DNA of 11,341 nucleotides, from the NCBI GenBank assembly GCA_027058255.1, contig JALUTE010000293.1:1-11341 (forward strand), in the 5' to 3' direction. Each line of letters begins with the position of its first letter. The stretch's first letter is position 1. The stretch comes from Methyloligella sp. GTDB lineage: Bacteria; Pseudomonadota; Alphaproteobacteria; Rhizobiales; JALUTE01. The translations under genes and the position numbers were made by a program. The notes under the pieces were generated by a model. That model was given only the letters and a program-made list of their open reading frames with translations. It did no database searches and was not told the origin of the DNA. Shown piece by piece: positions 1 to 7,227 of this stretch.

Positions 1-141
1 CTCCAGCACCGCCTCGACGAGCTGGGCGGCCGCCCGCCGGGGGGCAAGCCCGACCCGGAAGGCCCGCGCCCGGCGCAGGGCGCGGGCGCCGTCCGCCTTC
101 TCCTGCGGCTTGCCCCTGCGCGCCTGTGAGCCCGACGTCAC
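1..141 (-). CDS. rsmB: 16S rRNA (cytosine-C5) methyltransferase RsmB/Sun family, N-terminal fragment
   Basis: Partial gene; only the first 47 codons lie in the window and the rest continues beyond base 1. Read from a GTG at 141, the product starts with a basic stretch (about 30 residues, rich in Arg, Lys and Ala) and then shows GLAPRRAAAQLVEAVLE, which resembles the first helix of the NusB-like RNA-binding domain that opens RsmB proteins. The family methylates C967 of 16S rRNA using S-adenosylmethionine. The gene begins 6 bp after the htpX stop on the same strand, so the two are probably co-transcribed; this pairing is common in alphaproteobacteria. No ATG is available in this frame and the Shine-Dalgarno signal is weak, so the start is uncertain. 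The catalytic domain is not visible, so the family call rests on the short N-terminus and the context. Confidence 0.55.
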   Translation of the reverse strand, partial: MTSGSQARRGKPQEKADGARALRRARAFRVGLAPRRAAAQLVEAVLE

Positions 142-147
142 CGCGGA

Positions 148-1101
148 TCAGCCCCACGGCCCGCGGGATTCGTCCTCCGCGCTCTCGGCGGTGCGCTCCC
201 AGGGGCCGCGCGCCTCGCCGACGCGCACCGGCTCTCGGCCCGGCGGCTCGAGCTGGCCCCACTCCTCGGCCAGCGCCTCCAGCCGCTCGATGCGGCTCTC
301 CACGGCGGGATGGGTCGAGAACAGGCTGTCCACGCCCCGCCCCGAGAGCGGATTGATGATGAACATGTGCGCCGAGGCCGGGTTTTCCTCCGCCGTCTCC
401 ATGGGCACGCGCTCGGCTGCGCCGGCGATCTTCTCCAGCGCCGAGGCGAGCCAGAGCGGCCTCTGGCAGATCCAGGCACCGAGCTTGTCGGCCTGATACT
501 CCCGCGAGCGGCTGATCGCCATCTGCACCAGCATGGCGGCAAACGGCGCAAGCAACACCACGAGGAGCACGCCAATCCACCCCAGCGGATTGTTGTTGTT
601 GCGGCTGCCGCCGAACCAGAAGCCGAACTGGGCAAGCATGGAGATGGCGCCGGCAATGGTGGCGGTCATGGTCATGATGAGGGTGTCGCGGTTTTTCACA
701 TGGGCGAGCTCATGCGCCATGACGCCCGCCACCTCCTCCTTGGAGAGAATCTCCAGAAGCCCCGTCGTGGCCGCGAGGGCGGCATTTTCCGGGTTGCGGC
801 CCGTGGCAAAGGCATTGGGCTGCGGGCTGTGCAGCACATAGAGCCGGGGCATGGGCAGGTCCGCATTCTCGGCGAGCTGGCGCACGATGGAGGCGAGCTC
901 GGGGGCGCTTTTCTCGTCCACCTCGACGGCGTTGTGCATGCGCAGCACGATCTTGTCCGAGTTCCAGTAGCTGAAGCCATTCATGGCGAGAGCAACGAGA
1001 AAGGCGATGATCATGCCGCCCTCACCGCCGATGACATAGCCGACCGCCATGAAGAGGGCCGTCAGCACCGCCAGAAGGATGGCCGTCTTGAGATAGTTCA
1101 T
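148..1101 (-). CDS. htpX: Membrane zinc metalloprotease HtpX (M48B)
   Basis: Full-length 317-residue HtpX, an inner-membrane endopeptidase that degrades misfolded membrane proteins under envelope stress. Visible features: two N-terminal membrane segments (about residues 4-24 and 30-46); the cytosolic zinc motif HELAH at 130-134 followed by VKNRDTL; two more hydrophobic segments after it (GAISMLAQFGFWF and WIGVLLVVLLAPFAAML); and the third zinc ligand in SREYQADKLGA near residue 207. The C-terminal Pro-, Glu- and Arg-rich tail (about 25 residues) is poorly conserved in the family. The ATG at 1101 is chosen over an upstream in-frame start at 1146 because GGAGGAGA sits just before it and the membrane helix begins at once. 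Length matches the family. rsmB follows 6 bp downstream. A heat-shock-like -10 element lies about 90 bp upstream. Confidence 0.96.
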   Translation of the reverse strand: MNYLKTAILLAVLTALFMAVGYVIGGEGGMIIAFLVALAMNGFSYWNSDKIVLRMHNAVEVDEKSAPELASIVRQLAENADLPMPRLYVLHSPQPNAFATGRNPENAALAATTGLLEILSKEEVAGVMAHELAHVKNRDTLIMTMTATIAGAISMLAQFGFWFGGSRNNNNPLGWIGVLLVVLLAPFAAMLVQMAISRSREYQADKLGAWICQRPLWLASALEKIAGAAERVPMETAEENPASAHMFIINPLSGRGVDSLFSTHPAVESRIERLEALAEEWGQLEPPGREPVRVGEARGPWERTAESAEDESRGPWG

Positions 1102-1186
1102 GTCGTTCTCCTCCGCCCCATCCCCGTCTTCCCGCCTTGTCGGCACCCGCCTCGGCCCGCCGCGACCACGAGAATCATGCGCTTGC

Positions 1187-1215
1187 TATATAGGCGCGAA
1201 ATGCCGGCCCGGCCA
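1187..1215 (-). promoter_or_regulatory. Candidate htpX promoter, heat-shock-like
   Basis: On the minus strand the sequence CCTATATA (1194-1187) resembles the alphaproteobacterial RpoH -10 element (CYTATNT). A CTGG lies 18 nt upstream, near the -35 core CTTG (one mismatch). Transcription would start near 1180, giving an 80-nt leader before htpX. htpX is stress-induced in other bacteria, which fits, but the -35 match is imperfect and this is inference from sequence resemblance only. Confidence 0.3.
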
Positions 1216-1302
1216 GATGATGCGACCATCTTCCGGTGATAAGGCTGCGGGCGGCAAAGTGCAGTTTGTTGTTGAAAAGTGCCCGGCACGTGGCCTGGGG
1301 TT

Positions 1303-1330
1303 TTGACATTTGCCCGGCTGCACGTAAAAA
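1303..1330 (+). promoter_or_regulatory. Candidate sigma-70 promoter driving the RNA that ends at the 1425-1464 terminator
   Basis: A perfect -35 hexamer TTGACA (1303-1308) is followed after 16 nt by TAAAAA (1325-1330), a 4/6 match to the -10 consensus. Transcription would start near 1337. No other good plus-strand promoter is evident between htpX and the terminator at 1425-1464. The call gains weight from that terminator but has no experimental support. Confidence 0.4.
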
Positions 1331-1336
1331 GAGCAG

Positions 1337-1464
1337 TTATAGGCATTTGGCAACCTGCCGTTTACGTAAACTGCGGCATGCCAGCGTCTTTCGAGGCGAA
1401 TCACACGCACCATCGGGCAAGTCTGGCCCGGCCGAGCGATACGCGCCAAGGCCGGGCCTTTTTT
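1337..1464 (+). ncRNA. Putative small RNA or regulated 5' leader ending in an intrinsic terminator
   Basis: A transcript of about 128 nt is inferred from the TTGACA/TAAAAA promoter (1303-1330) and the strong terminator at 1425-1464. There is no credible coding frame inside. The segment folds locally: a TGCCG/CGGCA pair (1356-1360 and 1374-1378) around a TTTACGTAAA palindrome, and a CGTCT-TTCG-AGGCG hairpin with a UUCG loop (1385-1398). No plus-strand gene precedes it, since htpX runs the other way, so the terminator is not the end of an annotated gene. It could be a free-standing sRNA, or a leader that conditionally stops transcription about 100 nt before the extensin-like gene. I do not recognise a known riboswitch core or sRNA family. 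The exact 5' end is a guess. Confidence 0.4.
1425..1464 (+). terminator. Rho-independent terminator with no upstream gene
   Basis: Perfect 9-bp stem GGCCCGGCC (1425-1433) and GGCCGGGCC (1450-1458), a 16-nt loop, then six T (1459-1464). It is the only hairpin followed by a T-run seen in the window. Orientation is plus; on the minus strand there is no U-tract after the stem. It stands between divergent htpX and the extensin-like gene. Confidence 0.85.
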
Positions 1465-1565
1465 GTCGCCGCAGTGTCTCGCGCCCCGTCAGCTCGCCGA
1501 TTGATGCTTGAACTCGCGTGCCCGGCCCGGCATGAATGGCGGATTGCGGCAAGAGCTCGGGGCCC

Positions 1566-2279
1566 ATGCGCGTTCCCTTCGTACCCAATACGGTCAAGCT
1601 TCTCCTCGCCGTTCTGGTCGTGGCGTTTCTGGTCGCCGTGAGCGAGGGCTACATTCCGGATCGCTACTCCCCCTTTGCGACCGTCGACCTCGAGGATCCT
1701 TATGCCTTTTTCGTGGACTGGCGCCTCTCCCAGCTCGGGGCAGACCGTGCGACGTGCAAGCGCGTCTTCGCCTCGCCTCTCATCAAGGCGCGGCCCGCGG
1801 CCGACAAGCCCATCCGCGACGGCTGCGGCTGGGTGAACGCCTTTCGCGTCTCCGAGCTTGCCGGCGCCCGCCTCTCTCCCATCGTTCTGCGCTGCCCGGA
1901 GGCGGCGGCGCTCGCCATGTGGATGGCGCATGTGGTCCAGCCCGCTGCCCGGCGCCATCTCGGCGCGCGCATCACGCGCATCCGCCATGTCGGGGGGTAC
2001 GCCTGCCGCAACATTCGCGGCTGGATCACCAAATATGTGAGCTGGCGCAGCGAGCACGCCAAGGCCAATGCCCTCGACCTCACCGGCTTTCAGCTCTCCA
2101 ACGGCCAGTCCGTCTCCATCGCCCGCCACTGGACCCGTGGCGGCCCCAAGGCGGCCTTTCTGCGCGAGGTGCATGAAGGGGCGTGCCAGTATTTCCGCGT
2201 CGCCCTCGGCCCCGACGCCAACCGGCTGCATGCGGACCATTTTCATCTCGATCGGGGGGTTCTGCGCTCCTGCCGTTGA
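1566..2279 (+). CDS. Extensin-family protein with LAS-type metallopeptidase motifs
   Basis: A 237-residue protein of the bacterial extensin-like family. One hydrophobic segment near the N-terminus (about residues 9-27) predicts a signal anchor or uncleaved signal peptide, placing the rest in the periplasm. The domain carries six cysteines (in ATCKR, DGCGW, LRCPE, YACRN, GACQY and the final SCR), enough for three disulfides. Two motifs stand out: H164-x6-D171 in HAKANALD and H225-F-H227 in HADHFHLD. This is the H(x)6D...HxH zinc-ligand pattern of LAS peptidases such as VanY and MepA, which cut peptidoglycan peptides. Peptidoglycan hydrolysis is therefore plausible, but no activity is established for the family as far as I know. 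The ATG at 1566 is preferred over 1536 because it puts the membrane segment at the N-terminus; neither has a strong ribosome site. argC follows 89 bp downstream on the same strand. Confidence 0.85.
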   Translation: MRVPFVPNTVKLLLAVLVVAFLVAVSEGYIPDRYSPFATVDLEDPYAFFVDWRLSQLGADRATCKRVFASPLIKARPAADKPIRDGCGWVNAFRVSELAGARLSPIVLRCPEAAALAMWMAHVVQPAARRHLGARITRIRHVGGYACRNIRGWITKYVSWRSEHAKANALDLTGFQLSNGQSVSIARHWTRGGPKAAFLREVHEGACQYFRVALGPDANRLHADHFHLDRGVLRSCR

Positions 2280-2368
2280 GGGGATGCATGGTTGTGCCGG
2301 CTCCCGCGCTGGGCTAAAGGCGGGTGCGACGCGGCCCTGTGCCGGGCAAGAGAAGATGGAGCGGGGCC

Positions 2369-3427
2369 ATGGCCAGCACGACAAATGGCAAGCATCGCAT
2401 CGCCGTGATCGGCGCCTCCGGCTATACGGGGGCCGATCTCATACGCCTGGCCGTGCGCCACCCCGCCATCGAGATTGCGGCCCTCGTGGCCAGGACCCAT
2501 GCCGGCAAGCCCATGGGCGCGGTCTTTCCCCATCTCGGCGGCATCGGCCTTCCCGATCTCGTCGACACCGATGGCGTGGACTGGTCGCGGGTGGATGCCG
2601 TCTTCTGCGGCCTGCCCCATGGCACCGCCTTCGAGGTCATTGCCGCGCTCCCCGACCATCTCAAGATCATCGACATGTCCGCCGATTTCCGCCTGCGGGA
2701 CGTGCGCACCTATGGCGAATGGTATGGCCGCGAGCACGGCGCGCCGGAGCTGCTGGCCGAGGCCGTGTACGGCCTCACGGAGCACTATGCGGACGAGATC
2801 GCCAAGGCGCGCCTCGTCGCGTGTCCCGGCTGCTATCCGACCGCGACGCTGCTCGCCCTCCTGCCGCTCGTCAAGGCGCGCCTGATCGCGCCTGAGGACA
2901 TCATCGTCGATGCCAAGTCCGGCGTCTCGGGCGCCGGGCGGGCCCTCAAGCAGGCCATGCTCTTTGCCGAGGCCGGCGAGGGCCTCTCGCCCTATGCGGT
3001 CGCAAGCCACCGCCATGCGCCGGAGATCGAGCAGGAGCTCTCCCGCGCCGCCGGGGGCGGGCCGGTGACTGTCAACTTCACGCCCCACCTCGTGCCCATG
3101 AGCCGGGGCGAGCTGGTCACCTGCCATGTGCGCATGGCCCATGGCGCGGATGCCGATGCCCTGCGCCACGCTCTCGCCATGGCCTATGCGGGCGCCCGCT
3201 TCGTTCAGGTGATGGAGCCGGGCGTGGTGCCCGGAACGGCCCATGTGCGCGGCTCGAACGTCTGCCGCATCGCCGTCTTCGCCGACCGCATCCCCGGCCG
3301 GGCCATCGTCATCGCCACGCTGGACAATCTGGTGAAGGGCTCGGCGGGCCAGGCGCTGCAGAACTTCAATCTGATGATGGGCCTCGACGAGGCCGAGGGC
3401 CTCATGCAGTTGCCGCTCTTTCCCTGA
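2369..3427 (+). CDS. argC: N-acetyl-gamma-glutamyl-phosphate reductase
   Basis: A 352-residue ArgC. It reduces N-acetylglutamyl phosphate to N-acetylglutamate semialdehyde with NADPH, the third step of arginine biosynthesis, in the cytoplasm. Evidence: N-terminal Rossmann motif IAVIGASGYTG (residues 11-21), the catalytic cysteine C155 in ACPGCYPTA, KSGVSGAGR after it, and the SHRHAPEIEQEL histidine motif. Length fits the long (type 1) form of the family. The ATG at 2369 is preceded by GGAGCGGGG and gives an N-terminus just ahead of the NADP fold; an upstream in-frame start at 2324 would add 15 unconserved residues. Its last 26 bp overlap the 3' end of ctaA on the opposite strand. Possibly co-transcribed with the extensin-like gene 89 bp upstream. 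Confidence 0.97.
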   Translation: MASTTNGKHRIAVIGASGYTGADLIRLAVRHPAIEIAALVARTHAGKPMGAVFPHLGGIGLPDLVDTDGVDWSRVDAVFCGLPHGTAFEVIAALPDHLKIIDMSADFRLRDVRTYGEWYGREHGAPELLAEAVYGLTEHYADEIAKARLVACPGCYPTATLLALLPLVKARLIAPEDIIVDAKSGVSGAGRALKQAMLFAEAGEGLSPYAVASHRHAPEIEQELSRAAGGGPVTVNFTPHLVPMSRGELVTCHVRMAHGADADALRHALAMAYAGARFVQVMEPGVVPGTAHVRGSNVCRIAVFADRIPGRAIVIATLDNLVKGSAGQALQNFNLMMGLDEAEGLMQLPLFP

Positions 3428-4529
3428 GGATGCCCGGCCGGCCGAGCAGGCCGTGCAGGTGCCAGAGCGCGAGCGCCAGAACGAGGAGCGCTCCCGCCTG
3501 ATGCGCCACGCCGAGGGCAAGCGGCACATGGGCGAGCAGGGTTGCGATGCCGAGGCCAATCTGGCCGACGAGGGCGAGCGCGAGAAGGCCGGCGCCCGTG
3601 AGGGCGCCCTGCATGCCGCCTCCGCTCCCGGCGCCCGTCCGGGCCGCGGCCTGGGCCCGCCACACGGCGAGGACATGCAGGCCCGCCCAGAAGGCAAGGC
3701 CATAGGCGGCCATGCGATGGTCGAACTGCACGGTCAGCGCATTCTCGAACAGGTTCCGCCAGGTGGGCGTCATGGTGAAGAGGCCGTCCGGCACGAGGGT
3801 GCCATCCATGAGCGGCCAGGTGTTGTAGGCGAGCCCGGCCCGAAGCCCCGCCACGAAGGCGCCGAGGATCATCTGCCCGAAGACGAGCAGCGCGAGCCCT
3901 GCGGCCGAGGCAATGAGCGCCCCGGGCGCCCGGCCGCCTGGTCCGGGGCGGCGGGCCCCGAGGCCGAGCGCGGTCCACACGAGCGCGGCGAAGATCGCGA
4001 CCGCCAGCGCCAGATGCGCCGCGAGGCGGTACTGGCTCACATCGACCCGCTCCGTGAGCCCGCTCATCACCATGTACCAGCCGAGCAGGCCCTGCAGCCC
4101 GCCGAGAGCGAAAATGCCCAAGATGCGCCAGGTCAGCGGCCGGGGGAGCCGCCCCATCCACCAGAAGAAGAGAAAGGGCAACGCCACCGCGAAGCCCACC
4201 ATGCGCCCGAGAAAGCGGTGCGCCCACTCCCACCAATAGATGCCCTTGAAGGCATCCAGCGTCATGCCGCGATTGACGACGCTGTATTCGGGGATCTGCT
4301 TGTACTTCTCGAAGGCCGCCAGCCAGTCCGCTTCGCTCATCGGCGGCAGGATGCCGAGTATGGGCTGCCATTCGGTGATGGACAGCCCCGAGTCGGTGAG
4401 CCGCACCGCGCCGCCCACCAGCACCATGGCCGCGACCAGCAGGGCGAGCGCCCACAGCCAGAGGCGAACCGCCAGAAGACCGCCCTCGCCGGCGGTCGCG
4501 CTCTGCTCTGCGGTCCCTGCAACGCTCAT
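3402..4529 (-). CDS. ctaA: Heme A synthase (COX15/CtaA type)
   Basis: A 375-residue integral membrane protein that oxidises heme O to heme A for aa3-type cytochrome oxidase. Eight hydrophobic segments are recognisable. The conserved heme-ligand histidines occur in WEWAHRFLGRMVG, YRLAAHLALAV, VQFDHRMAAYG and GVAHQAGALLVLA. GGAVRLTDSGLSITEWQP and IPEYSVVNRGM are signature stretches of the alphaproteobacterial/mitochondrial type. The ATG at 4529 is taken as start; a GTG two codons upstream (4535) is an equal alternative because GAGAG lies close to it. Its stop codon lies inside the argC coding end, a 26-bp convergent overlap. The presence of ctaA implies an aerobic respiratory chain with heme A oxidase. 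A TTGACT...TAGGGT promoter candidate lies about 65 bp upstream. Confidence 0.96.
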   Translation of the reverse strand: MSVAGTAEQSATAGEGGLLAVRLWLWALALLVAAMVLVGGAVRLTDSGLSITEWQPILGILPPMSEADWLAAFEKYKQIPEYSVVNRGMTLDAFKGIYWWEWAHRFLGRMVGFAVALPFLFFWWMGRLPRPLTWRILGIFALGGLQGLLGWYMVMSGLTERVDVSQYRLAAHLALAVAIFAALVWTALGLGARRPGPGGRAPGALIASAAGLALLVFGQMILGAFVAGLRAGLAYNTWPLMDGTLVPDGLFTMTPTWRNLFENALTVQFDHRMAAYGLAFWAGLHVLAVWRAQAAARTGAGSGGGMQGALTGAGLLALALVGQIGLGIATLLAHVPLALGVAHQAGALLVLALALWHLHGLLGRPGILRERAATA

Positions 4530-4592
4530 GCTCACGCTCTGCTCTCGCCCATCGCGCGACCGGTTGGCCCCCTCGTCCCATCGTCCCGCGAA

Positions 4593-4620
4593 ACCCTATT
4601 GCCCGGCCTGCCAGAGTCAA
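4593..4620 (-). promoter_or_regulatory. Candidate ctaA promoter
   Basis: On the minus strand, TTGACT (4620-4615; 5/6 to consensus) and TAGGGT (4598-4593; first, second and last bases of TATAAT) are separated by 16 nt. Transcription would start near 4586, some 57 nt before the ctaA start. It lies in the 176-bp divergent gap with the GtrA-family gene. Confidence 0.4.
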
Positions 4621-4705
4621 TCGAGCATCACCGCCCCGGGCGAGGACACGTCATCGCACCCGGCGACCCTCGCCGCGCCCGCGCGCCTTGTCTATAAGGC
4701 GGGTC

Positions 4706-5146
4706 ATGCGAGCCACGATGCAGCGTTTCACGCGATTCGCGCTGGTGGGAGGGAGCGCCTTCCTGCTGGATGCGGCCCTGCTCGCCCTGCTGCACCGGGG
4801 CCTCGGCCTCGAGCCCATCACCGCCCGCCTGCCCGGCTTCCTGATCGTCACCGCCTATACCTGGCTCGCCAATCGCCGCTTCACCTTTGCCGCGACCGTG
4901 GCGCCATCCTTCGCAGAGTTCGCCCACTATCTCACCGGCGCCGCGTTCGGCATCGCCGTCAACTGGGCCGTCTATGGCGGGCTCGTCCTGTGGGTCGCCT
5001 TCTGCGCCCGCTGGCCGGTGACGGCCCTCGTGCCGGCGACGGCTGCGGCCATGCTCTTCAACTTCGCCTGGTACAGCCGCCTCTACCGCAGGCGCACTTT
5101 GGACGCCGGCCCGCCCTCGTCCGGAAAACGCGCCTCGAGACGGTAA
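4706..5146 (+). CDS. GtrA-family small membrane protein
   Basis: A 146-residue protein with four hydrophobic segments (about residues 9-28, 38-56, 77-98 and 105-124), matching the GtrA fold. Family signatures are RFALVGGSAFLLDAALL at the start, TWLANRRFTF after helix 2, and FNFAWYSRLYRR at the end. GtrA proteins are proposed to flip or aid flipping of undecaprenyl-linked sugars for glycosylation of surface polymers. No glycosyltransferase neighbours are present here, so the substrate cannot be inferred. The ATG at 4706 is chosen because AAGG(CGG) lies 6 nt upstream; ATG 4718 and TTG 4688 are alternatives. The C-terminus is a basic tail that family members often lack. The gene is divergent from ctaA and convergent with leuA. 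Confidence 0.85.
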   Translation: MRATMQRFTRFALVGGSAFLLDAALLALLHRGLGLEPITARLPGFLIVTAYTWLANRRFTFAATVAPSFAEFAHYLTGAAFGIAVNWAVYGGLVLWVAFCARWPVTALVPATAAAMLFNFAWYSRLYRRRTLDAGPPSSGKRASRR

Positions 5147-5287
5147 TGCGCCGCCCGCGAGCGCGGCCTATGGCCCCGGCCCTTCGCTGTTGCATGCGCA
5201 CGGCCGCCCGCGCACCGTGGCACGCGAGCCGTGCGCGCCCATCCCTCGCCGTCCCGAGCGCGCACCGCACCTTGCGTCACGCAGGGC

Positions 5288-6901
<1,614 letters not shown>

Positions 6902-6908
6902 GGTGGAA

Positions 6909-6923
6909 CTCCTTCCTCCTCCT
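6909..6923 (-). promoter_or_regulatory. leuA ribosome binding site with extended purine tract
   Basis: The minus strand reads AGGAGGAGGAAGGAG (6923-6909) with 7 nt before the leuA ATG. It is unusual in two ways. Its AGGAGGAG half (6923-6916) is exactly complementary to the CTCCTCCT formed by leader leucine codons (7061-7054). CTCC-GCGA-GGAG (6930-6919) can also form a small GNRA-loop hairpin that would partly mask it. Confidence 0.7.
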
Positions 6924-6964
6924 CGCGGAGTTTACAGGCATGAATTAACGAATTGCTTGCCCCG

Positions 6965-6986
6965 GGCACATGGCAGGCCATGCGCC
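6965..6986 (-). promoter_or_regulatory. Second hairpin in the leuA leader
   Basis: The minus strand reads GGCGCATGGC-CT-GCCATGTGCC (6986-6965), a 10-bp arm pair with one G-U wobble; the innermost pair must open, giving a 4-nt loop. It lies between the 13-bp hairpin and the leuA ribosome site. It is not followed by a U-run (CGGGGCAAGC comes next, then AATTCGTTAATT), so I do not call it a terminator. Confidence 0.45.
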
Positions 6987-6999
6987 TCGCGGCGTTCTT

Positions 7000-7048
7000 G
7001 CCCCTGAGCATCTGCCCCGCACACGCGGGAGCGCCGATGCTCAGGGGC
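7000..7048 (-). promoter_or_regulatory. leuA leader hairpin (perfect 13-bp inverted repeat)
   Basis: Arms GCCCCTGAGCATC (minus 7048-7036) and GATGCTCAGGGGC (minus 7012-7000) are perfectly complementary. The 23-nt loop contains an inner 5-bp stem, CCCGC/GCGGG (7029-7025 and 7020-7016). The leader-peptide stop codon TGA (7043-7041) lies inside the first arm, so a ribosome finishing or stalled on the leader would control whether the stem forms. No U-tract follows, so it is not a classic terminator in itself. Confidence 0.8.
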
Positions 7049-7112
7049 TGATAAGGAGGAGAATGAGACCGCCAATGGGCGCGCCGGCACAGGCACGGCG
7101 CGTGCGCAGCAT
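7041..7112 (-). CDS. leuL: leuA leader peptide (attenuator control peptide)
   Basis: A short frame of 23 codons from ATG 7112, ending GGLILLLISP then TGA. The six-residue run LILLLI uses CTC ATT CTC CTC CTT ATC, placing four leucine and two isoleucine codons just 5' of the hairpin, as expected of a ribosome-stalling leader for a leucine biosynthetic gene. An in-frame ATG at 7160 would give 39 residues (or GTG 7166); the predicted transcription start (about 7162) would make that form nearly leaderless. Neither start has a strong Shine-Dalgarno. The peptide's function is to be translated, not to act as a protein. Position, composition and the overlap of its stop with a hairpin arm support the call; the start remains open. 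Confidence 0.75.
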   Translation of the reverse strand: MLRTRRACAGAPIGGLILLLISP

Positions 7113-7168
7113 CGCTTGGCTTCGGCGGGTGCCGGCCCGGATGTCTCTCGCATCGGTCATGGTCGACA

Positions 7169-7198
7169 CTCATAACCGATATGCGCAGCCCGCGGCAA
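7169..7198 (-). promoter_or_regulatory. Candidate promoter of the leuA leader transcript
   Basis: Minus strand TTGCCG (7198-7193; 4/6) and TATGAG (7174-7169; 4/6) with an 18-nt spacer, 30 bp after the phzF-like stop codon. Transcription would begin near 7162, so the untranslated/leader region of leuA would be about 260 nt and include the leader peptide and both hairpins. Confidence 0.4.
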
Positions 7199-7227
7199 GG
7201 GGTATGTCTGCGCATGGTGGCGGGAAT

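Noticed and set aside
310..1239. Plus-strand open frame opposite htpX
   Set aside because: Antisense of htpX; no plausible protein features, and htpX has a clear ribosome site and catalytic motif.
4649..4677. CGTCATCGCACCCGGCGACC resembles a shortened copy of the 8284-8390 palindrome
   Set aside because: The match lacks the central part and the second arm, and the shared words are GC-rich; too weak to call a repeat copy.
5196..5236. Inverted repeat GCGCACGG/CCGTGCGC in the GtrA-leuA convergent gap
   Set aside because: Only 8 bp with a 25-nt loop and no T-run on either strand; in such GC-rich DNA this is likely chance, so not called a terminator.
7053..7065. Apparently excellent plus-strand Shine-Dalgarno plus ATG (AAGGAGGAGA-ATG)
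   Set aside because: This is the complement of the Leu codons in the leader peptide; the plus-strand frame it opens has no family features and runs antisense through the phzF-like gene.
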